64,000 nucleotides of DNA from Alphaproteobacteria bacterium (GCA_030426465.1 JAUHYK010000009.1:19066-83065), one strand, 5' to 3'; shown: positions 18,075 to 28,940, counted from the first letter of the stretch. Notes: a model not told the origin generated them from the sequence alone. Made by a program: numbers and translations.

Positions 18075-18674
18075 ATGGACGTCATTCTCCTCGAACGGGT
18101 CGAAAATCTCGGCCAGATGGGCGATGTTGTCAAAGTGAAGGCCGGCTATGCGCGGAACTTCCTTTTGCCCCAGAAAAAGGCGCTGCGCGCCAATGACGAC
18201 AACAAGAAGGTCTTTGAGGCTCAACGCGCCGATCTTGAAGCGCGCAACCTCGAACGCAAGAAAGAAGCCGAACAGGTTGCTGAGAAAATTGATGGCGCAT
18301 CCTTTGTCGTCATCCGGCAATCCTCTGAATTGGGCGTTCTTTACGGCTCCGTTTCAAGCCGCGACATCGCGGAAGCGGCGTCGGAAGGCGGTTTCTCTAT
18401 TGAGCGCGCGCAAGTGCGTCTCGACAAGCCGCTCAAAGCCCTCGGCATCGCGACGGTTCGCGTTGTCCTCCATCCGGAAGTCGATGTGAAGATCAACATC
18501 AACATCGCACGCTCTGCAGATGAAGCTGAACGTCAGGCGCGCGGCGAAAACGTCCTCGCCAGCCCTGAAGATGAAGCCGAAGAAGAACAGGCGGCTGAAG
18601 CCGCTCCTGAGTTCTTCGACGAAGACTCAGGCGCCGCCGTTGAAAACGCGGATGAAGAAAAAACCGAAGAATAA
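18075..18674 (+). CDS. rplI: 50S ribosomal protein bL9
   Basis: A 199-residue L9. The N-terminal domain [32 protein letters not shown] is canonical; the long central helix follows, and the C-terminal RNA-binding domain contains [16 protein letters not shown] and [18 protein letters not shown]. An extra acidic tail of about 50 residues ([20 protein letters not shown]...) extends past the usual end near residue 150, a common alphaproteobacterial feature. Last gene of the rpsF operon; a terminator follows. Confidence 0.98.
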   Translation: MDVILLERVENLGQMGDVVKVKAGYARNFLLPQKKALRANDDNKKVFEAQRADLEARNLERKKEAEQVAEKIDGASFVVIRQSSELGVLYGSVSSRDIAEAASEGGFSIERAQVRLDKPLKALGIATVRVVLHPEVDVKININIARSADEAERQARGENVLASPEDEAEEEQAAEAAPEFFDEDSGAAVENADEEKTEE

Positions 18675-18742
18675 CAAAATAACATAAAAGAGCTTTTGCA
18701 ACAGCGAAGGCTCTCCCCACCTCAAAAGGTGGAAAAATATAA

Positions 18743-18776
18743 ACGCCGGCTGTCTTCTCAGCCGGTGTTTTTTTTG
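18743..18776 (+). terminator. Rho-independent terminator after rplI
   Basis: ACGCCGGCTG pairs with CAGCCGGTGT (one G-T wobble) around TCTTCT, followed by eight T. It lies just 14 bases before the dnaB start codon, so dnaB transcription must start upstream of or inside it or depend on readthrough. Confidence 0.8.
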
Positions 18777-18789
18777 ATCTAAGGGCTGG

Positions 18790-20274
18790 ATGGCTGACGG
18801 CGCAACCAATGCACCCAATAAAAATCAGGGTACGGAGAATAAACTCCCCGTAAGCCTTGATGCTGAACAGGCGATCCTGGGCGCTATTCTGTTCGATAAC
18901 GAAATCTTTTACCGGGTCTCCGTATTCCTGAAGCCCGAACATTTTTTCGATCCCGTTCATCAGCTCATCTTTGAAGCGGCTGGCGATCTGATCAACTCAG
19001 GCCGCCTCGGCTCTCCGGTGACGATCGACACCTATCTCGCCACCAAACAGGGCTATCTCGACGCGGGCGGCAAGCGTTATCTGGAGACGCTCGCGGCGAA
19101 TGTGCCGTCGACGTCCGGCGCAACAGACTACGCCAAGATCGTTTTCGATCTCTCCGTTTGCCGGGGCCTCATGTCTATCGGCTCGGAAATGTCGGAACGC
19201 GCGAAGATTGCAACGCTCGAGGATTCGCCGTCACAACAATTACAGGACGCGGAACAGGCGCTCTACAAACTCGCCGAAACCGGAAAATATGGCGGCGGTT
19301 TTAAAACATTTCGCGCCGCCATCACCGAAGCGATTGAGCTTGCAAACGCCGCCGTCAAGCGTGACGGCGGTCTGGCGGGCGTCTCCTCCGGTCTTCGCGA
19401 TTTCGACCGTATGCTTGGCGGCCTTCACCCGTCGGATCTCATCATTCTCGCCGGCCGTCCGTCCATGGGTAAAACCTCGCTTGCAACCAACATCGCGTTG
19501 AACGCAGCGAAGGCGCACAAGACCGAGAAACAGCCCGACGGCGCCATGAAGACGGTTGAAGGCGCCGTGGTCGGCTTTTTCTCACTGGAAATGTCGGCCG
19601 AACAGCTCGCGACGCGGATCATCGCCGAGGTTGCGGAAGTCTCCTCCTCCGCGATCCGCCGGGGCGAAGTCGATCAGGAACAGTTCGACAAGATTTATCA
19701 CGCCGCGCGCGAACTCGAAAAGCTGCCCCTTCATATCGATGACACGGGCGGCCTCTCTATCGCGCAGCTTGCCGCCCGCGCCCGCCGCCTTAAGCGCCAG
19801 CATGGGCTTGGCCTGCTGGTTGTCGACTATCTCCAGCTCCTGACGGGCTCAGGACGGCGCAATGACGGCCGTGTGCAGGAGATCACGGAAATCTCCCAGG
19901 GGCTCAAAACCCTTGCCAAAGAGCTGGATGTGCCGGTTATCGCCCTCTCCCAGCTTTCTCGTCAGGTCGAAGCGCGTGAAGACAAACGCCCGCAACTTTC
20001 CGACCTCCGGGAGTCAGGCTCAATCGAGCAGGATGCTGACGTCGTGCTCTTTGTGTATCGCGAAAAATATTATCTCGGCCGTCAGGAGCCGCGCGAAGGC
20101 ACCGAAGAACATATGAAATGGCTCGCGCGTCTGGACGAAGTCGGCGACACCGCCGAAGTCATCATCGGCAAGCAACGCCATGGGCCCATCGGCAAGGTCG
20201 ATCTTCATTTCGAAGAAAAATTCACGAAATTCTCCGACCTTGTCGACGATCGCTATGGCGGCGGCGGGTATTAG
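18790..20274 (+). CDS. dnaB: Replicative DNA helicase DnaB
   Basis: A 494-residue helicase that unwinds the replication fork as a hexamer. The N-terminal primase-binding domain begins PVSLDAEQAILGAILFDNEIF; the RecA-like domain has Walker A AGRPSMGKTSLA (about residue 221), Walker B LLVVDYLQLL (about residue 344) and the C-terminal SDLRESGSIEQDADVVLFVYR block. No intein interrupts it. It follows the rpsF-rpsR-rplI operon; in many alphaproteobacteria alr comes next, but here about 6 kb of accessory genes intervene. Confidence 0.99.
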   Translation: MADGATNAPNKNQGTENKLPVSLDAEQAILGAILFDNEIFYRVSVFLKPEHFFDPVHQLIFEAAGDLINSGRLGSPVTIDTYLATKQGYLDAGGKRYLETLAANVPSTSGATDYAKIVFDLSVCRGLMSIGSEMSERAKIATLEDSPSQQLQDAEQALYKLAETGKYGGGFKTFRAAITEAIELANAAVKRDGGLAGVSSGLRDFDRMLGGLHPSDLIILAGRPSMGKTSLATNIALNAAKAHKTEKQPDGAMKTVEGAVVGFFSLEMSAEQLATRIIAEVAEVSSSAIRRGEVDQEQFDKIYHAARELEKLPLHIDDTGGLSIAQLAARARRLKRQHGLGLLVVDYLQLLTGSGRRNDGRVQEITEISQGLKTLAKELDVPVIALSQLSRQVEAREDKRPQLSDLRESGSIEQDADVVLFVYREKYYLGRQEPREGTEEHMKWLARLDEVGDTAEVIIGKQRHGPIGKVDLHFEEKFTKFSDLVDDRYGGGGY

Positions 20275-20280
20275 GCGCCG

Positions 20281-20685
20281 TCACGCAGGCGAAGCCGCCG
20301 TCGCCTCAATCTCGATCAGCATATCCGGGGCGCCAAGCTGCGCCACAGGAATCAACGTTGCGGCGGGACGATGCTCGCCTAGCGCTTCCAGTTGCGCGGC
20401 GTGATACGTCTTCATGCGCTCCACATCATAGCCGACGATAAAAACCGTCAGCCGGACGATATCACCGATCTGCGCGCCGGCGCTTTCCAGCGCGATGGAG
20501 ATATTTTGAAAGACCTGCCGCGCCTGTTCTTCAAAATCGGATGACAGTTTTCCATCCGCCGCGAAGCCGCCCTGCCCGGCGAGGAAAATCATCCGTGCGC
20601 CGGGGTCCACCACCGCCATTTGTGAGAAGTGAAAATGCGTCGGATCAATCAATCCGGGCGGATTTGAAAAATGTGCAGCGGACAT
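20281..20685 (-). CDS. RidA-family protein
   Basis: I take the ATG at 20685, giving 134 residues that begin MSAAHFSNPPGL; a longer frame upstream has no family similarity. RidA features are visible: YGSHFS-like FHFSQMAVVDPGARMIFLAGQ, VFQNISIALESAGAQIGDIVRLTVFIV and the C-terminal RPAATLIPVAQLGAPDMLIEIEATA, where the conserved Arg-Pro-Ala and the final Glu contribute to imine hydrolysis in true RidA. Subgroups of the family differ in activity, so enamine/imine deaminase function is likely but not proven. It converges on dnaB, six bases from its stop. Confidence 0.9.
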   Translation of the reverse strand: MSAAHFSNPPGLIDPTHFHFSQMAVVDPGARMIFLAGQGGFAADGKLSSDFEEQARQVFQNISIALESAGAQIGDIVRLTVFIVGYDVERMKTYHAAQLEALGEHRPAATLIPVAQLGAPDMLIEIEATAASPA

Positions 20686-20777
20686 AAGCGGGCTCCCCAA
20701 AGGCTTCGTTGCAGAACTCGATTGTTCTCTGAAACCTATCGGGCGCCGGAGCCGCGCACAATAACAGCCCTCTGCGG

Positions 20778-21215
20778 CTAGCGATCCATCGCCGCTTGCG
20801 CGCCGCCTTCGGGCATTTCGGGGAAACTTGTCAGCGACGCGTCCATCACATCCCATTTCGGCGCACGACTGGCGTATACAATCATTTGCGGTGTCACCTG
20901 GTCGGGATCGTCCAGGCTCGACGCCCGCAGGAAAATCATTCCCGGCATGCCGGAGTTTTTCGAATAGATCGCACAGCCGCATTCCGGGCAAAAGGAACGC
21001 GCCACCTTGTTGCCGCTATCAGCCGGATGGGCGTAGCTTTTCACCTCGCCCGTCACCGACACATCGTTTTCGGGCATCGCTATATGGGTGCCGTGCCCCG
21101 TGCCGCTCGCCTTCCGGCAATGGACGCAATGGCAGTGCCCCACAAAGATGGGTTCGCCTTGCGCTGCATAAGTCACGGCACCGCAAAGGCAGCCGCCTGT
21201 CATCGATTTCGTCAT
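20778..21215 (-). CDS. GFA-family (glutathione-dependent formaldehyde-activating-like) zinc protein
   Basis: A 145-residue protein with the GFA zinc pattern: GGCLCGAVTY near residue 8, HCHCVHCRKASGT near residue 28 and SFCPECGCAIYSKN near residue 75, i.e. CxCGxxxY, CHCxxCRK and FCxxCGxxL. Members bind structural and catalytic zinc; Gfa itself accelerates S-hydroxymethyl-glutathione formation, but most paralogues have no known reaction. The window has two other GFA genes at 47 kb. Lies between RidA and YciI-like genes on the same strand. Confidence 0.92.
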   Translation of the reverse strand: MTKSMTGGCLCGAVTYAAQGEPIFVGHCHCVHCRKASGTGHGTHIAMPENDVSVTGEVKSYAHPADSGNKVARSFCPECGCAIYSKNSGMPGMIFLRASSLDDPDQVTPQMIVYASRAPKWDVMDASLTSFPEMPEGGAQAAMDR

Positions 21216-21259
21216 CGTAACCTGCGCTGAATTGTTTGGGTTGTGGTTTTAGCCGGGTT

Positions 21260-21550
21260 TTAACCAGACATGATTTCATAAAACCGGATGCTGGAGACAT
21301 AAGGGTTCGACGCCGCCATTTTCTCGGCCTGTTCGGCGCTCTCCGCTTTCACGAGGAGATAGCCGGTGATGGAATCTGGCGCGAGCGGTAGCTCCTTGAC
21401 GCCAGCGTCGGATATTTCCTTACCGTGCGGGAAATGGCCCTGCTCGATGATATGTTCACCGATTTCATCGAACCATTTGTTCCACGCCTGCATGATTTCC
21501 GGCGTCGGCTTTTCAAAACCGTAAGTAAGGAACATGAATTTCTTCAACAA
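21260..21550 (-). CDS. YciI-like protein
   Basis: A 96-residue dimeric alpha+beta barrel candidate: MLKKFMFLTYGFEKPTPEIMQAWNKWFDEIGE matches the YCII/DGPF family N-terminus, and SAEQAEKMAASNPYV is the usual C-terminal helix region. Function is unknown for this family. The gene is divergent from a TetR-family regulator, with a palindromic site between them, so it is a likely target of that regulator. Confidence 0.85.
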   Translation of the reverse strand: MLKKFMFLTYGFEKPTPEIMQAWNKWFDEIGEHIIEQGHFPHGKEISDAGVKELPLAPDSITGYLLVKAESAEQAEKMAASNPYVSSIRFYEIMSG

Positions 21551-21591
21551 CGCCTCCTCGCGCTTGATTGCGCGCCAAGTCTTGCATGGCT

Positions 21592-21617
21592 CAAAAAATG
21601 TTCAAGAACATATTTTG
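21592..21617. promoter_or_regulatory. Probable TetR-family operator palindrome
   Basis: A near-perfect 26-bp palindrome centred on ATGTTCAAGAACAT, with flanking CAAAA and TTTTG, lies 39 bases before the TetR start and 42 bases before the divergent YciI-like start. Site shape and position are typical for a TetR-family repressor controlling itself and the divergent gene. Confidence 0.75.
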
Positions 21618-21655
21618 AAAAGCGGCTATGGTTTCGGCGATGAAGGAGAAAGCCG

Positions 21656-22258
21656 ATGCCCTACAGCCCGGACCACAAACAGAAGACACGCGCGCGCATT
21701 GTTGAATGTGCGCGAATTTTGTTTAACCGCCATGGATATGAAATCGTCAGCATCGATATGGTGATGGCCGAGGCTGGGCTTACGCGCGGCGGATTTTATA
21801 ACCACTTTAAAAACAAGGAGGAGTTGTTCACCGCGGCGGTTTCAAGCTTCCTGATGGGCCGCGGCGCTCAATGGCGGGCGGCGGCAGGGATTGATCCCGC
21901 AAATCCGGCGCCGGAAATGGCGTCGCAGATGATCGCCGGATATCTTTCGCCAGAGCATTTAGGCGACCTTGACGGACAATGCCCTATGATCGCGCTTCCT
22001 TCGGATGTCGCGCGCAGCAAGCCAGAGGTGCAGACGGCGTATCAGGAACTTTTGACGGCTATGGTCGGTCTGTTTGAAACCAGCCTGAAAGAGCGCGCAA
22101 AAGAAAGTAGCAATGACGCCCGTCGAAGCGCCCTTGTGCTGGCGGCCCTGTGTGTCGGCGGCATGGTGCTGGCGCGGACATTGCCGAATTCGGAACTCGC
22201 TGATGAAATCCGAAACACCGCGCATGACGAAGCCCAACGCCTTGCATACGCCTCCTGA
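21656..22258 (+). CDS. TetR/AcrR-family transcriptional regulator
   Basis: A 200-residue regulator: N-terminal HTH with TRARIVECARILFNRHGYEIVSIDMVMAEAGLTRGGFYNHFKNKEELF, here recognised by GLTRGGFYNHFKNKEEL at about residues 42-58, and a helical ligand-binding domain with GDLDGQCPMIALPSDVARSKPEV. The Cys in GQCPM is in the position conserved in the YcdC/TetR_C_11-like group that responds to electrophiles or flavone-like ligands. Probably represses itself and the divergent YciI-GFA genes through the palindrome at 21592. Confidence 0.92.
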   Translation: MPYSPDHKQKTRARIVECARILFNRHGYEIVSIDMVMAEAGLTRGGFYNHFKNKEELFTAAVSSFLMGRGAQWRAAAGIDPANPAPEMASQMIAGYLSPEHLGDLDGQCPMIALPSDVARSKPEVQTAYQELLTAMVGLFETSLKERAKESSNDARRSALVLAALCVGGMVLARTLPNSELADEIRNTAHDEAQRLAYAS

Positions 22259-22267
22259 GCGCTCCGG

Positions 22268-23071
22268 TCAGATCGCCAGCAGCGCCTTCACCTCCGGCCA
22301 TGATTGAGCGCCATTGGCGCGCATCTGCGCTGTCAATTCGTCTGGCATCCATTCGATAAACGCCGGGTGAAATGTAGGACGCGCCCTGACCCGCTCGAAC
22401 CACGCCTCAACGCGCGGCAATCGTCCGTCACGCCAGACGCCTTCACAGGAAAGCGCGGCCAGCCGGTTAAGATAGGGCGCAAGCGCCACATCGGCGATAG
22501 TGAACGCATCGCCCGCAAGCCAGCGATGATGCTCAAGCGCCCCCTCCATCTTTTTCAGGTAAGTATCATAGACGCGGATTTTGTCTGCAGCGCCGGGCGC
22601 GGCGAGCCCTTCATGAATCCATTTCCATTTGAGTTCACGCGCCGCACGCCCGTCCGCCCCCGCGCCTTTTAAAAAATCTTCAAAGGAGCCGGCGCCGTTG
22701 CGCAAGATCATGTGACGATGTGAAAGCACATAAGTCAGCGCCGAACAGGCGGGATGCAATTCCTCATCCACCGCTTTCGTCCAGAGCCGGGCCTTCGCGC
22801 GTTCGATTGCACCCTTTGGAAAAAGCGGCGGCGCCTCGGGGAACGCATCTTCGAGATACTCGCAAATGACCGTCGATTCCAGAATCACTTCGCCATCATG
22901 AACCAGCGTCGGCACGACCGCCTTCGGATTGATTTTTAAATAGGCCGTGTCGAACTGTTCACCTTTCAGGATGTCCACATAATGGCCAGTCCAGTCGAGG
23001 TCTTTTTCCGCAAGTGCGAAACGAACTTTCGCCGCGCAAGCCGATGACCCGTGATGATAAAGCTCGAGCAA
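22268..23071 (-). CDS. Glutathione S-transferase family protein
   Basis: I place the start at a TTG (23071) with AAAGGAG seven bases upstream; the frame extends further but the extra 36 residues have no family likeness. The 267-residue product has the GST thioredoxin domain, starting LLELYHHGSSACAAKVRFALAEKDL, with the cis-Pro block KAVVPTLVHDGEVILEST (about residue 52) and the all-helical C-terminal domain including FTIADVALAPYLNRL (about 200). The catalytic residue is likely Ser/Cys in GSSACAAK. Substrate unknown. Confidence 0.9.
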   Translation of the reverse strand: MLELYHHGSSACAAKVRFALAEKDLDWTGHYVDILKGEQFDTAYLKINPKAVVPTLVHDGEVILESTVICEYLEDAFPEAPPLFPKGAIERAKARLWTKAVDEELHPACSALTYVLSHRHMILRNGAGSFEDFLKGAGADGRAARELKWKWIHEGLAAPGAADKIRVYDTYLKKMEGALEHHRWLAGDAFTIADVALAPYLNRLAALSCEGVWRDGRLPRVEAWFERVRARPTFHPAFIEWMPDELTAQMRANGAQSWPEVKALLAI

Positions 23072-25720
<2,649 letters not shown>

Positions 25721-25759
25721 TCGCTGTTAATCGCGAGACAAGCGACGAACAATTGAGAC

Positions 25760-25791
25760 CGCCCGGCGCCGAAAACGCGCCGGGCGTTTTT
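25760..25791 (+). terminator. Rho-independent terminator after katG
   Basis: A perfect 10-bp GC stem CGCCCGGCGC/GCGCCGGGCG with a seven-base loop, followed by five T, 40 bases after the katG stop. Confidence 0.9.
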
Positions 25792-25859
25792 CATAGAGAC
25801 GACATATTAAAATCGGAGGGACGCAGGGGGCGGCGGCAAGCATACACCCGTTTTGGAAC

Positions 25860-25900
25860 CCGTGGATAAGTTTTCACCGCTTTTCTGATGGCCCTATAAT
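25860..25900 (+). promoter_or_regulatory. Strong promoter with DnaA-box-like element upstream of a candidate RNA and alr
   Basis: The 18-mer CCGTGGATAAGTTTTCAC (25860-25877) is followed after exactly 17 bases by a perfect TATAAT (25895-25900). The 18-mer contains CGTGGATAA, the complement of TTATCCACG, one mismatch from the consensus DnaA box, and its last six bases occupy the -35 position. The same arrangement occurs, on the minus strand, before guaA (33597-33637). Predicted transcription start is about 25907. Confidence 0.65.
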
Positions 25901-25906
25901 GCTCCC

Positions 25907-26049
25907 AGTCCGGACATTGAGAGGCGGTGTGGCCTGCCGTTCCCATCGGTCCGGATCGCAGCGCGCAGGGTAAGAAGCCAGCGTAACGGATGGTTTCTCA
26001 TGCTGGCCGGTCGCAGAGTCCGGGCTTTCTCATGGCTCAACGTCTGGGG
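25907..26049 (+). ncRNA. Candidate structured non-coding RNA (6S-like architecture, unproven)
   Basis: A region of roughly 143 bases starts at the predicted +1 of a TATAAT promoter and encodes no protein. Its ends can pair: CCCA...GAC.TTGAG (25904-25921) with CTCAA.GTC.TGGG (26036-26048), and AGTCCGGAC near the start can also pair with GTCCGGGCT near 26018-26026. Inside is a hairpin GCCAGC/GCTGGC. A rod closed by its ends, with a central open region and an apical hairpin, is the shape of 6S RNA, but I cannot confirm conserved sequence. No T-run follows, so the transcript may read on into the alr leader. Confidence 0.4.
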
Positions 26050-26112
26050 CGTAAAACCCTCCGGCGGTCATGATTACGGCCGGGCCCGCCGACGCTGAAC
26101 AACGCTGCAAAT

Positions 26113-26166
26113 GCGGGGCGTGATGCGCCCTTATGCTTCTATAGCGATGGACGTTTCACGCCCCGC
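26113..26166 (+). promoter_or_regulatory. alr leader with mutually exclusive hairpins
   Basis: GCGGGGCGTGA (26113-26123) pairs perfectly with TCACGCCCCGC (26156-26166). The left arm also contains GGGCG that can pair with CGCCC immediately after (26116-26130), so the two stems exclude each other. A pyrimidine-rich stretch follows the long stem. This could be an attenuator or riboswitch-type platform about 90 bases upstream of alr, or simply a processing/terminator hairpin of the upstream RNA. Confidence 0.4.
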
Positions 26167-26256
26167 GCCTCTCTGCCTTTTACGTTCGGGCTCATGTGAG
26201 CCGCGGCGGCGCTGGCGCTTGCCCTTTTCCCGCCGCAAAAAGCCCCTTAAAGCTCG

Positions 26257-27357
26257 ATGATGATGACCGCTGACCCAAAAACCGCACCCGCTCACGGACC
26301 AATCGCCGAGATCGATCTTTCCGCCCTTTGCGCCAATTACGCGATGATCCGCGATGCAGCGCCGGAGGCGCGCGTCAGCGCAGCGGTGAAATGTAACGCT
26401 TATGGTCTCGGCCTCACCCCTGTCGCCAGCGCATTATTCACGCGCGAGAAATGCGATGAATTTTTCGTCGCCTATCCCGAAGAAGGCGCCGCCCTGCGCG
26501 CCGCACTGAAAGACGCCGGGCCGCGCATCTATTGTTTCGCCGGACCGTCGGAAGAAACGCTTGCGCTTTATGAGCGCGTGCAAATGACACCCGTCATCAA
26601 TTCGCTGACCCAGGCAGAGCTGTGGGCGAAACGCGGCGCCGGCCCCGCCGTGGTTCACATCGACACCGGCATGAACCGCCTCGGCGCGCCCATGAGCGAA
26701 GCACAGGCGATTGCCGAGACCATGTCGGGAGCTGGCCTCGAGGTCAGCATCGTCATGAGCCACCTCGCCTGCGCTTACGACCCGGCGCATCCGAAGAACA
26801 AAGACCAGCGCGAAAAATTTCTTGAAGCCGCGCAGCGCTTTCCCGGCGCACACCTTTCCCTCGCGGCCTCCGCCGGCGCATTGATGGACAAGTCCTATCA
26901 GTTCGATCTCGTGCGACCCGGGATCGCGCTTTATGGCGGCAGCCCCTTCGACGCTGACGACAAACGCATCAGCGATGTTGTGACCCTCAAATCCCCGATC
27001 GTTCAGTTGCGCGAGCTTCGGCCCGACGAAACCGTCGGCTATGGCGCGACCTTCACGGCATCCGCTCCGATGCGAATCGCCACCGTTTCCCTTGGTTATG
27101 GCGACGGTTATCCCCGCAACGACGCGCCAGCGGGCGCCGCAATCGTGAATGACGCCCTCGCGCCGATCGTCGGACGCGTCTCCATGGACTTCATCACGCT
27201 CGACATCACAAGCCAGAAGAATCCTGTAAAAATAGGAGATTATGCGGAATTCTTCGGCCCAAAACTGCGCCTTTTCGACGCCGCTGCAGCCACCCACCGC
27301 GTGCCCTATGACTTGCTCACAGGGCTTGGCGGGCGGATCGATCGCCGCTACCTCTAG
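26257..27357 (+). CDS. alr: Alanine racemase
   Basis: A 366-residue PLP enzyme making D-alanine for peptidoglycan. The PLP lysine is in AVKCNAYGLG (about residue 47); GYGDGYPR and the catalytic Tyr region VGYGATFTA (about residue 265) follow; the C-terminal beta domain has GRVSMDFITLDI. Three ATG codons in a row open the frame, so the exact start is uncertain by two residues. It is followed 19 bases later by an MlaE-type permease gene. Confidence 0.97.
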   Translation: MMMTADPKTAPAHGPIAEIDLSALCANYAMIRDAAPEARVSAAVKCNAYGLGLTPVASALFTREKCDEFFVAYPEEGAALRAALKDAGPRIYCFAGPSEETLALYERVQMTPVINSLTQAELWAKRGAGPAVVHIDTGMNRLGAPMSEAQAIAETMSGAGLEVSIVMSHLACAYDPAHPKNKDQREKFLEAAQRFPGAHLSLAASAGALMDKSYQFDLVRPGIALYGGSPFDADDKRISDVVTLKSPIVQLRELRPDETVGYGATFTASAPMRIATVSLGYGDGYPRNDAPAGAAIVNDALAPIVGRVSMDFITLDITSQKNPVKIGDYAEFFGPKLRLFDAAAATHRVPYDLLTGLGGRIDRRYL

Positions 27358-27376
27358 ACGGTCAAGGGGAGCGTCC

Positions 27377-28150
27377 ATGAACATCTTTGCAATTACCGGC
27401 AGCGTCACCCTGGACGCCCTGCGCGAGACGGGCCGGATGGCGGTATTCGCCGGCCGCGGCGCTATCGCCAGCATTCTCGGCCCCTTTTACTGGCGCGCCT
27501 TTTTCTCCTCGCTCATCCGCATCGGCTTCACCTCACTGCCGGTTGTCGGGCTGACGGCCGTTTTCACCGGCGCGGCGCTCGCCCTGAATATCTACGACGG
27601 CTCCCTGCGCTTCAACGCCGAAACCTTTCTGCCGCAAATTTTAGGCGTTTCCATTGTGCGCGAGCTGGGACCGGTGCTTGCAGCGCTGATGGTCGCCGGG
27701 CGATGTTCATCGGCCATGGCGGCGGAGATCGGCACCATGCGCGTCACGGAACAAATCGACGCGATGTCGACGCTCGCCGTTGATCCCTTCAAATATCTGA
27801 TCGCGCCACGGATTATCGCAACGACCCTTGCGCTGCCAATTCTCGTGCTCATCGCCGACATCATTGGCGTTTATGGCGGCTATCTCGTTGCAGTCTATGG
27901 CCTCGACTTTTCAGGTCCTGTTTTCATCCGCAACATTTCCGAGTTTCTGCAAAATCGCGACGTTGTCAGCGGGCTTTTCAAGGCGGGTGTATTCGGCTTC
28001 CTCATCGCGGTGATGGGATGTTATTACGGCTATCGCAGCCGCGGCGGCGCACAGGGCGTCGGCGCCGCCACCCGCACCGCCGTGGTGGCCGCAGCCGTTT
28101 CGATCCTGGCGTCAAACTATATCATGACCTCTTTCCTTGTGGAGTTTTAA
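27377..28150 (+). CDS. mlaE: MlaE-family ABC transporter permease
   Basis: The ATG at 27377, preceded by AAGGGGA, gives 257 residues. The family block is intact: LGVSIVRELGPVLAALMVAGRCSSAMAAEIGTMRVTEQIDAM, recognisable from RELGPVLAALMVAGR and AAEIGTMRVTEQIDAM. There are about five to six membrane segments. MlaE permeases work with MlaF ATPases in intermembrane phospholipid transport that maintains outer-membrane asymmetry. The matching ATPase lies eight bases downstream; no MlaD substrate-binding protein is seen, so the rest is encoded elsewhere. Confidence 0.92.
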   Translation: MNIFAITGSVTLDALRETGRMAVFAGRGAIASILGPFYWRAFFSSLIRIGFTSLPVVGLTAVFTGAALALNIYDGSLRFNAETFLPQILGVSIVRELGPVLAALMVAGRCSSAMAAEIGTMRVTEQIDAMSTLAVDPFKYLIAPRIIATTLALPILVLIADIIGVYGGYLVAVYGLDFSGPVFIRNISEFLQNRDVVSGLFKAGVFGFLIAVMGCYYGYRSRGGAQGVGAATRTAVVAAAVSILASNYIMTSFLVEF

Positions 28151-28158
28151 TCAGACCC

Positions 28159-28938
28159 ATGAGTGAAACGTCACACACCATCGCCGTGCGCGGTCTGCAC
28201 AAAGGCTTCGAGAATAATCAGGTCCTGCGCGGCGTTGATATCGATGTCGACAAGGGGCGGTCGCTCGTCATTATCGGCGGCTCGGGCAGCGGCAAATCTG
28301 TGCTGCTAAAATGCATTATCGGGCTAATGAGAGCCGATCGCGGCACGGTTGAAGTCGATGGCCGCGATATCGCTCGGCATACGGACAGCGACCGGCGCTA
28401 TATGACCCAGCGCACTGGCATGCTGTTTCAGGGATCAGCCCTGTTTGACAGTCTCAAGGTCTGGGAAAATATCGCCTTTCGCCTGCTCAACGCCGACCGG
28501 AAATCACGCAAGGAAGCGCGGGACAAAGCGATCGATTGCCTCGCTCAAGTTGGCCTTTCACCTGAGATCGGCGATCTTCATCCGGCGGCGCTTTCAGGCG
28601 GTATGCAAAAGCGTGTGAGTCTTGCGCGCGCCATCGCTTCCGATCCGGAGATCCTTTTCTTTGACGAGCCGACGACAGGTCTTGATCCGATCATGTCCGA
28701 CGTCATCAACAATCTGATCGTTGAACGGGTGAAAGCGCTTGGCGCCTCCGCCATCTCCATCACTCACGACATGGCGTCGGCCCGGAAGATCGCTGATGAG
28801 GTCGCCATGCTCTATCAGGGCCGCATCATCTGGCGCGGCAAGCCGGAAGACCTTGAACGCTCCGGCAATCCCATGGTCGACCAATTCGTGCACGGAAGGG
28901 CGGAAGGTCCGATCAAGATGGCCTTGCGGCGGAGCTAG
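28159..28938 (+). CDS. mlaF: MlaF-type ABC transporter ATP-binding protein
   Basis: The ATG at 28159 gives 259 residues. Walker A is GGSGSGKSVLLK (about residue 38), the signature is LSGGMQKRVSLARAI (about 148), Walker B is EILFFDEPTTGLDP and the switch His is in ISITHDMASA. The LSGGMQKRV signature is characteristic of the MlaF branch. It powers phospholipid transport together with the permease just upstream. Two bases separate it from the FkbM methyltransferase gene. Confidence 0.93.
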   Translation: MSETSHTIAVRGLHKGFENNQVLRGVDIDVDKGRSLVIIGGSGSGKSVLLKCIIGLMRADRGTVEVDGRDIARHTDSDRRYMTQRTGMLFQGSALFDSLKVWENIAFRLLNADRKSRKEARDKAIDCLAQVGLSPEIGDLHPAALSGGMQKRVSLARAIASDPEILFFDEPTTGLDPIMSDVINNLIVERVKALGASAISITHDMASARKIADEVAMLYQGRIIWRGKPEDLERSGNPMVDQFVHGRAEGPIKMALRRS

Positions 28939-28940
28939 GA

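Noticed and set aside
26434-27474. 346-codon minus-strand frame opposite alr
   Set aside because: Antisense shadow of a clear alanine racemase gene.
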